A model generated the notes under the pieces. That model did no database searches and had not been told where the DNA came from. It worked only from the letters and a program-made list of their open reading frames with translations. The translations under genes and the position numbers were made by a program. 35,379 nucleotides of DNA, taken from Haplomitrium mnioides. Lineage: Eukaryota; Marchantiophyta; Haplomitriopsida; Calobryales. The stretch is from NCBI GenBank assembly GCA_049999725.1, contig JBNGIS010033966.1, positions 22,462-57,840 on the forward strand, read 5' to 3'. Shown in pieces: positions 28,893 to 35,379 of the stretch. Each line of letters begins with the position of its first letter. Position 1 is the first letter of the stretch.

Positions 28893-30134
28893 GATACTAC
28901 TTTATATAACTGATTAAGTTGACACTTGGTTGCTCTGAGGTTGTTTTACTTCTCCATGGGAACCAACCCTTTGGTCCTACTTTGATAGCTCAAACATAAT
29001 ATCTTTTCTTCTTTCTCTACTGTAACTCACTCTTGCTTCCACAAAATAGGAAAAAACGGAGTGCATTAGTTTAGGGACATTGTATGAAGGGCTTAACACT
29101 CTCAGCTTAAACCTAGCCTGCACTCTACAACATCTTGCTACCTAAAACTTAAATTATCTTACTATTCTTGCAACAACACCATCAAATACTTACACAACAT
29201 TACATACTCGAGTTGTATTTGATTTCTCAATATACATCTTTAAAATATATTCAAATTATTTTTACTCTTAAATTCACAATTATGTATATGGGTTAGAAGA
29301 GTAGAGATGATGACATTTGCAACAAGATCATTATCAATATCAACAACATGGAAGGGAAAAACTCTCATTATTGATTGTTAACAATAGAAAATATGAAAAA
29401 AAATGTTTAAAACATTTATTTTTCAAATATTTGACTATGACTAGTTAGAATTCAATTCAATAGGACTATCATTACTTGTATTCATAAGAACACCACAACA
29501 AAGAACCTAGAAATCTGGAGTAGCCAAGCAATTAGATCAGCATTTCAAAAAAATGAAGGAGACAACAATTGAAGCACATAAGAAAGAGAAAATAAGGGAA
29601 GGCCTCTCTTTTGTGTATATAACAAGTGCTTACTATGAGGAATTAATTGTGTGAAGAGAGGTTTTGTATTTTTTAAGAGTGTCTTGTTAAGTGTTTTTAA
29701 TGTTTTGGGTGTGAATCATAAAAGAAAAAGGAAAACTTAAATTGACAACCCAATAAAAGAGAGCAATGCTAATAGTTAATAAGGAAGAATTATTGGAGGC
29801 AACCTTATAAATGAAGGAGATAAGGAATAGGATTAGGATTTCACTCCCTCAGATTCATAGAAAGCATTCATCAAGTCACTGAAGACAAGAAGCAAACCTT
29901 TGACGTTTGCAAAAAAATGATTGCATATGTTCTACTTTGATTTTAGGTTTAGGGTTTAGGGTTTAGGGTCTACGCATTACTTCATAGTCATTTGGAAATT
30001 CTACAATGCATCATCACTCTTAACCAAGTATTTGTCCTTGAATAGCCCTCAACCCCTAAAACAAATTCACCTATACCTAACTAGTAACATATCACTTCAC
30101 CTTATACACACACGTTAGTGGAATTGTGCACTAG
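28893..30134. other. AT-rich region, no genes
   Basis: Probably includes the leader of the antisense gypsy-C near 28893-29050. No open frame with coding character, no RNA gene. The one clear feature is the telomere-like tract at 29942. Confidence 0.5.
29942..29968. repeat. interstitial telomere-like repeat
   Basis: TTTAGG followed by three perfect TTTAGGG units, the Arabidopsis-type plant telomere repeat. At under four units it is far too short for a chromosome end. It may be a break-repair scar or a short promoter-type telobox cluster. Confidence 0.9.
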
Positions 30135-30685
30135 TGTAACGGTCACTAACTTTAGTAAGCAACAACTAAAAGATAGCAACAACTATGTCTAGAAAGCCAT
30201 TACTAAGTTAGAGTATCAAAAAGTGAGTGTTATTATAGAGAAAGTGACATGTGGTAAGAGAAGATAAAGTCAACAAATTAAAGTGAAAGAAAGGGCACTT
30301 TAGAAGAAGATAAGAACAGGTGGCAAATGGAGGATTAAAGCAAATAGAAGGTTCTAAGATAAAGACACATGGCAAAAGAAGAACTAAAGAGAAATAGACA
30401 GTTATAAAGATAAGAACGCGTGGCAAAAGGAGAATAAAAGTAAAGGGTGGTCCAATCAATAAGAGAGGAAAAACAGGTGGTCCAATTAGAGGAGGATAGA
30501 AAAGGAACCAATAGGGTTTCACCACCTATGTAAGCAAATTGATTTTTACTTAGTATATAAAGAAGGGAGAGGGCCTTGTTGGGCATCTCTTACCTTGTGG
30601 GTTCTTGAAGTTCTTTATGCGCTACTCTTGTATGTATTGTGTTTGTGCTAATTTTTGGTGTGCAATGTATGTGTGTAGTATTACA
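30135..30685 (+). repeat. gypsy-D 5' LTR
   Basis: TGTAACGGTCAC to TATTACA (about 551 bp), with complementary ends TGTAA/TTACA and the primer site two bases behind. TATATAAAG at about 30554 is a good TATA box, about 130 bp before the LTR end. An upstream zone has three or four degenerate copies of a unit of roughly 48 bp, built on GATAAGAACNNGTGGCAAA (about 30250-30445). No second LTR is available in the window to confirm the ends. Confidence 0.72.
30553..30562 (+). promoter_or_regulatory. gypsy-D LTR TATA box
   Basis: GTATATAAAGA inside the LTR at the distance from the LTR end expected for U3/R. Likely start of element transcription. Confidence 0.55.
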
Positions 30686-30686
30686 A

Positions 30687-30698
30687 TGGTATGAGAGC
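30687..30698 (+). promoter_or_regulatory. gypsy-D primer-binding site (initiator tRNA-Met)
   Basis: TGGTATGAGAGC differs at one base from TGGTATCAGAGC, the standard plant initiator tRNA-Met primer site, and lies two bases behind the LTR. Confidence 0.85.
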
Positions 30699-30889
30699 TT
30701 GGTCTTCTCTAAAGAAGAGTGGACTACTCCTCTTTGGAGAAGCACTAAATACCTCTTGGAGTAGTGGAATATGCACTTTGCATGAACTCCAAGAGAGTCA
30801 AACTTTCAAGTTTTTATGAATAAAGGATAGCAAATATCCCATCCTTTATAAATGAAGATAAGAAGTTTGACTTGATGCTATGATAGCTA

Positions 30890-31292
30890 ATGGATAGAGG
30901 AGTATTTGTACCTCCTAGAATTCCTCTATTGAATCCCTTTAATATTCGCATGTTTAACATTGACAAACATTTTTTTCGTCAATTTTTAGTGTATAATTTT
31001 GGAGATGAATTTGTGGTTTTTGTAATGGAATCAAGAGAGCATGTTATCTTACCTATAGTAAACTATGGTGTTACGTGGGAGTGTTTTATTTATGTTTTAT
31101 GGTAGGTAGAAAATGGATTTGAACCAAGCTCCTCTAGTAGACGAGTTCAACTCCAAGTGCCATATTTCTATTCCAGTAACGTCTAAACAAACACAACGAG
31201 ATTTCCTTGTTCGTAAGTTTGGAGAGAGGTTTTGTGAGTCAGTGCTAGACTCAACTAAACCTTTTATTTTACCTATTCTACATAATTAGAAT
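30890..31292 (+). pseudogene. gypsy-D leader ORF with a duplicated segment
   Basis: The 71-codon frame 30890-31105 contains FLVYNFGDEFVVFVMES then HVILPIVNYG. About 220 bp on, in another frame, a second segment reads FLVRKFGERFCESVLDS then PFILPILHN. The two align as diverged copies of one segment of about 40 residues. No family recognised. They lie between the primer site and gag, so they may be an extra leader protein or a degraded gag-like duplication. Confidence 0.4.
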
Positions 31293-31348
31293 GTGTACAT
31301 ATTTGTTTTTGTATAAGTCGCTCATAGCTAAGTTGTGACAGAAAAACC

Positions 31349-32242
31349 ATGGAGGAAAACTCTAGCAATCTGAAAGAAGGAGCTTGGATGATGGCCAAGT
31401 TGGAAGAGCTTCAAGCAGCTCTTATAGCAAGTCAACAGCAAACAAACATGCTGATAGGAGAAATGGTAAAAATTTGACTACAACAAGAGAACGGAGAAGG
31501 AAGTCGAGAAACATTGCTACAAAAGATGAGCAAGTCGTGTAAAGTGGAGCCTTATGGAGAAAGTTGCATGGTTGGTGTTGTAGAAGGGTGGGTTTATCGA
31601 ATGGAGGTTCACATGTCATACTATCCGCATGCTTCGGAATTGGAGAAAGGATTATTTGCAAGGTCATTTTTAACTGACCATGCATCCATTTGGCTACAAG
31701 GATAGGAGCGGCAGAAAAATGCACGAGGAGAACAACTATTGTGGAGCGCTCTAAAAGAAGGTTTACTACAAAACTTCAAAGTCGTAGACTCTATTCTAAC
31801 TGCAAGAACCAAGCTTTGGGAGTTGGAGCAACAAGGAAGCGTTGCAAGGTATATTGAAGAGTTTTAGAGCCTAAAAGTTCAAATCGAGGATATGAGTTCA
31901 GCCGAAGCCCTTGACAAGTTTCTAAAAGGATTGAAGAAAAAGATTCAAGGAGAAGTCATGATGCGCAATCCAAAAGATGTTAATGAAGCCATATCGTTTG
32001 CGTAGAGAATTGAACGAACACTAAGGATTGTGCAAACATGAGGGAATTATGGCCCCACACCTATGGAGTTGGGAAACATAAGAAGAAGAGACTTCAATTG
32101 CCCAAATCACTAATAAGAAGGGCCACATATTGCTACAGATAAGAGGATCGAAGACAGGCGAGAAACTAGAACATGCTACAATTGTGGCCGAATAGAACAC
32201 ATTGCACCAAATTGCAGAGCAATACGACGCAATCAAGGGTGA
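31349..32242 (+). pseudogene. gag: gypsy-D gag with zinc knuckle
   Basis: ATG at 31349 opens a single frame that carries all of gag. A coiled-coil-like start (AKLEELQAALIASQQQTNM) leads to the Retrotrans_gag domain (PHASELEKGLFARSFL, ASIWLQG, LWSALKEGLLQNFK, LTARTKLWELEQQGSVARYI). LGN-type MELGNIRRR and an intact CCHC knuckle, CYNCGRIEHIAPNC (about 32179-32220), follow. The frame has no shift but is cut by TGA 31475, TAG 31703, TAG 31865, TAG 32003, TGA 32039, TAATAA 32111 and TGA 32240. Confidence 0.9.
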
Positions 32243-32399
32243 GTGTTTTGACGACCTCTTCACAATATCCAAAATGAAGGAGACCAAGAATGTCAAGGAA
32301 ACGATGGGCACCAGTAAAAATACCTCATGATTTTGTTGGGATGAAGAAGAAAGGCGAGAGAAAAAGTCAACAAAGTTGAATATGTCAGGTAGAAAAACA

Positions 32400-32760
32400 A
32401 AAAAAAATGGAGGACTAATTATAGTTGATGGATGGATGGAAGGATTTCCAATAAAGGTTTTGGTGGATTCCAGAGCAAAAGAAAATTATTTATCATGAGC
32501 AATGACACTAAAGTTGAAGTTACCCCTTGAGGAAGAAGAGCACGAGGTAGTTGAAATGGCAAACGGACAAAGTGAGCCAATTAGAAGATTGTCTCAAAGC
32601 ATATCTTTACATATGGGCAACTATCAAGAAGAGCTTGAATGGAAGATCACAACATTAGCAAGATATGATGCCATTTTGGGAATGAAGTGGTTGAGAAGAC
32701 ATAACCCGCAAGTGGACTGGCAAAAGAAGAGCCTCATAACATCTCAATGGAAGATTTGGG
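32400..32760 (+). pseudogene. pol: gypsy-D aspartic protease
   Basis: GLIIVDGWMEGFPIKVLVDS then RAKENYLS: the active-site D-S-G-A reads D-S-R-A, so the conserved Gly is Arg. A TGA at 32496 follows. The frame 32502-33092 continues with VVEMANGQSEPIRRLSQ and ARYDAILGMKWLRRHNPQVD, the second half of the retropepsin fold with the usual ILGM-WL-HNP pattern. Its N-terminal methionine is internal. Confidence 0.83.
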
Positions 32761-33650
32761 GAGATCGTGTACGACCTTATTCAAGGAAACTACCTCTATA
32801 TGTGATTGGTGCAAATACAATAAAAAGACAAGATGTAGAATTTTTGAGACTCATACGTGAGGTTGATGGTGATAAGGAGAATTCCAAGCATAAAGTTCCA
32901 CATGAACTTCAAGGGGTTTTGAAAGAATTTCATGATTTTTTCCCAACGATTTACCTCCAGGTTTGCCGCATAAGTGATCTATTGATCATAAGATTGAGGT
33001 TGTTCCAGGAAGTACTCCACCGTGCAAGGCACTATATCATTTGTCTCCTCATAAATTGGAAAAATGCAAAACTCAAATCATTGAACTATTGAAGAAAGGA
33101 TTTATTCAGCCAAACATCTCTCTTTATGGTGCACCAGTGTTATTCGTGAAAAAGAAAGATGAGAGTATGAGGATGTGTATCGACTATCGAACCCTCAACC
33201 AACAAACAGTGAAAAATAAATATCCATTACGAAAAATGGACGATTTATTTGATCAACTTCAAGGAGCAAACTACTTTACCAAGTTGGACTTGAGAAGTGG
33301 ATACAACCAAATCTGAATTGTAGAGGGTGACATGCAGAAGACAACATTTCGAAGTCGATATGGGCATTTTGAATATCTTGTTATGCCATTTGGATTAACT
33401 AATGCTCCTGCAACAACTTTTATAGGTCTAATGAATGATATTTTTCGATCTTTTATGGATAAGTTTGTTATTGTTTTCTTAGATGACATTCTTATTTACA
33501 ACAAAAATCTTCATGAGCATCAACAACACCTTCGAACAATATTGAAGGTACTTTGGGACCACAAACTATATGTTAAGATGTCAAAATGTGAAATTGGCAA
33601 AAGAGAGGTTGATTACTTGGGTCATCGGGTGAGTGCAGCATGAATTCAGG
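32761..33650 (+). pseudogene. pol: gypsy-D reverse transcriptase
   Basis: After KEFHDFFPTIYLQ the frame changes near 32940. From about 33035 one frame gives [40 protein letters not shown] and [20 protein letters not shown], then [13 protein letters not shown], a TGA (33314) and FRSRYGHFEYLVMPFGLTNA. The active site VFLDDILIY is intact. DYLGHRVSAA and a TGA at 33641 follow. RT copies element RNA into DNA in cytoplasmic particles. Domain content is full; only stops and one frameshift block it. Confidence 0.9.
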
Positions 33651-34200
33651 TTATGGATGAGAAAGTAGAGGCCATTCAAAAATGGGAAGCTCCTAGTGAT
33701 CAAACACAACTACGAGGATTTTTGGAGCTAACTGGGTTTTATCGTCGATTTGTGAAAGGATTTGCACAAATATGAGAACCATTGACCAATTTGCTCAAGA
33801 AAAATCATAAAGAGATGTGGGGAGCTGCAAAAGAATTAGCATTCCAAGCATTGAAGAAATCACTTCTTCATGCTCCTATTCTCAAATGGAATTACTCTAA
33901 ACGACCAATAAAACTTTTAGTTGATGCATTGGGAAAAGCTATAGGCGGGGTTTTGCAACAAGCATGGGAGGATGGCTGGCATCCTATTGCTTTCTTCTCT
34001 AGAAAGTTAAGTGACACAGAGAAAAATCATCATACCACGGAGTGAGAGGAGCTAGTGATTGTGTTATCTACCAAGCATTGGAAGCATTATCTCGAAGACA
34101 AGGAGTTTATTGTTGAGACTAATCATAAACATCTACTCTATCTGGAAGCACAAAAAGAGCTTTCCAAAAGGTAGATTCGATGGGCGAAGTGGCAACAACC
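33651..34200 (+). pseudogene. pol: gypsy-D RT connection and RNase H
   Basis: LRGFLELTGFYRRFVKGFAQI, then a TGA at 33773. RNase H begins with IKLLVDALGKAIGGVLQQ (first Asp kept). HPIAFFSRKLSDTEKNHHTT, a TGA at 34043, EELVIVLSTKHWKHYLEDKE (Glu region) and FIVETNHKHLLYL follow. In the last block the usual Asp of D-H-K is Asn. Stop TAG at 34172 precedes IRWAKWQQ. Confidence 0.87.
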
Positions 34201-34653
34201 TCAACATCTTGTTAGAAGTTGCCATACATCCTACATGGTGGTCAAAAATGTTGGTTGAAGTCAAGGAAGATGAAGAGATAATTTCTACACAACAAAAGAA
34301 GTTGGTAAAAATGGTACAAGGTTTGATTTTCTTCCAAAATAAGGTATGGGTACCTAATAATATTACACTTCGCTCTGAAGTTTTGCATGAAGCACATGAT
34401 TCTGCTATTGGTGGCCATGTTGGAATTGAGAAGACATTGGACAATCTTCAACGTATTTATTACTGGCCTAAGATGCACCAAGATGTGGAGGCATATGTTT
34501 GTAGTTGTTTGGCTTGTCAATAGAACAAATCTACCAATCTTAAATGTGGAGGCTTATTACAACCACTTCCCATCTCCAGTCGACAATGAGAACATGTGAG
34601 TATGGACATTGTATGCGAGTTACCACGTACTTCTATAGGTTATGACGGTATTA
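34201..34653 (+). pseudogene. pol: gypsy-D integrase, truncated
   Basis: Coding moves to another frame (within 34059-34523). The HHCC finger is complete: LHEAHDSAIGGH and CSCLACQ, with GIEKTLDNLQRIYYWPKMHQ between. After TAG at 34521 the core begins in yet another frame with SMDIVCELPRTSIGYDGI (first Asp). At about 34653 similarity ends abruptly, so the second Asp, the Glu and everything downstream are missing. Confidence 0.88.
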
Positions 34654-35379
34654 ACAGCCGCTACTTTGAACCAGGAACAGGCTACTCAGAACATGAACTT
34701 TTTTTTGTTTTTGGGAAAAATTGTGATTTTTCATATCAAAAAACATCAAAAACGAGGAAAATTTTGAAAAACAAAAAGTACATGAGTTTTTAAGGATTGT
34801 TTTTGGTCATTTCAGCAACCATAATAGAGCAAAAATCAATTTCGACACGCAAAATCAATCAATATTACCAGTTTTTACGAAAACATTTGAAAACTCGAAT
34901 TTGTTTAAAATCATAAAAATTAAGGTAAGTTTTCATCAAAAATTTACATTTATCATTGATTACAATTATAAGTGCAAAAGTTTAATTACACGTTCAAAGA
35001 AACTATTTTGAAATATATTTGATTATACAAACTTGGAGCGCACGTACACCTGGTGCTCTTTCAAATTTTTTTATTGGAAAAGTACTACAAAACACAAAGT
35101 TAAAGATTAAGGGGTCTAGAAGTCAAGGGAATGAGTTTGCAATGGTAAACAAAAAAACAAACAAAAAGAAACAGTACATCGATTTAGGAGGTTCAAATAC
35201 AACGTCAAGAAGAAAGGAAGCTTTCAAATTAAGTTGAAGAACTATGCAAGCAAAAGTGAATGTAGGCTTTCAAAAAGGTTCTAGCAATTAAAAATATTTC
35301 ACAGTTCAACAAAGCATTTACAGAAACGTATTATAGTTCTGAATAAAAAAGAGCGTAGCTAAGGAGATTGCATTAAGAC
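34654..35379. other. AT-rich DNA after the gypsy-D breakpoint
   Basis: Unrelated to integrase. Rich in A and T runs, without recognised domain or LTR terminus. The frame 35019-35237 is lysine/asparagine-rich by composition only. It may be another insertion or the far side of a deletion; the window ends too soon to tell. Confidence 0.5.

Larger units (their letters stand above)
30135..34653 (+). mobile_element. gypsy-D, chromovirus-like Ty3/gypsy element, 3' truncated
   Basis: 5' LTR, initiator-Met-type primer site, leader, gag with one zinc knuckle, protease, RT, RNase H and the first part of integrase, all on the plus strand in order. RT wording ([36 protein letters not shown]) is that of plant chromoviruses rather than of Tat/Athila. 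Integrase stops at about 34653 and no 3' LTR is in the window. A chromodomain, if there was one, is lost or outside. Confidence 0.88.

Noticed and set aside
30208-30586. Minus-strand frames of 105 and 83 codons
   Set aside because: They lie within the gypsy-D LTR and its purine-rich repeats; no motif.
35019-35237. Lysine-rich frame near the window end
   Set aside because: Its composition follows from A-rich DNA; no start context or known domain.
1-35379. tRNA, rRNA or other structured RNA genes
   Set aside because: I looked for tRNA arms and rRNA words on both strands and saw none; a covariance search would be the proper test.

Overview
The window is plant nuclear DNA made almost entirely of decayed LTR retrotransposons. 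I see no intact host gene. The land-plant assignment rests on Ty1/copia and Ty3/gypsy families of plant type, a short (TTTAGGG)n tract at 29942-29968, AT-rich spacers and intron-like structure with T-rich acceptors. The density of broken elements suggests a large, repeat-rich genome such as a fern, lycophyte or conifer; this last step is inference.

Layout. 1-2543: microsatellite, purine-rich repeat and featureless AT-rich DNA. 2544-5502: remains of a multi-exon gene of unknown function; two intron-like gaps are filled with 24-bp-period arrays of small palindromes. 6604-6816: a 15-bp-period palindrome array. 6933-27116: a nest of retroelements. The outer layer is a Ty1/copia element (copia-B) with 185-bp LTRs and a perfect 5-bp target duplication (AACAC at 6928-6932 and 27117-27121). 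Copia-B sits in an antisense Ty3/gypsy gag (gypsy-C, 27160-28892, minus strand). Just behind the copia-B primer site lies a second copia element of the same family (copia-A, 7152-23483), with LTRs of about 100 bp. Inside the copia-A leader lies a G+C-richer Tat/Athila-like gypsy element (gypsy-T, roughly 7.7-16.8 kb). The deduced order of insertion is gypsy-C, copia-B, copia-A, gypsy-T. By-eye LTR divergence agrees: about 15% for B and about 11% for A.

28893-30134 is AT-rich DNA without genes, including the telomere-like tract. 30135-34653 is a fourth element (gypsy-D), chromovirus-like, with a 5' LTR, a primer site close to initiator tRNA-Met, gag, protease, RT, RNase H and the start of integrase. 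It breaks off in the integrase core, and AT-rich DNA follows to the end.

None of the elements can encode its full protein set: all have stops, frameshifts, deletions or missing catalytic residues. The most unusual signal is not a gene. It is a set of five separate minisatellite arrays whose units are each a small near-perfect palindrome (half-sites GGAC/GTCC or GACT/AGTC in four, GAATC/GATTC in the fifth). Their periods are 24, 24, 15, 36 and 25 bp. They lie in the introns of the unknown gene, next to gypsy-C, in the gypsy-T leader, and inside the reverse transcriptase of copia-A.
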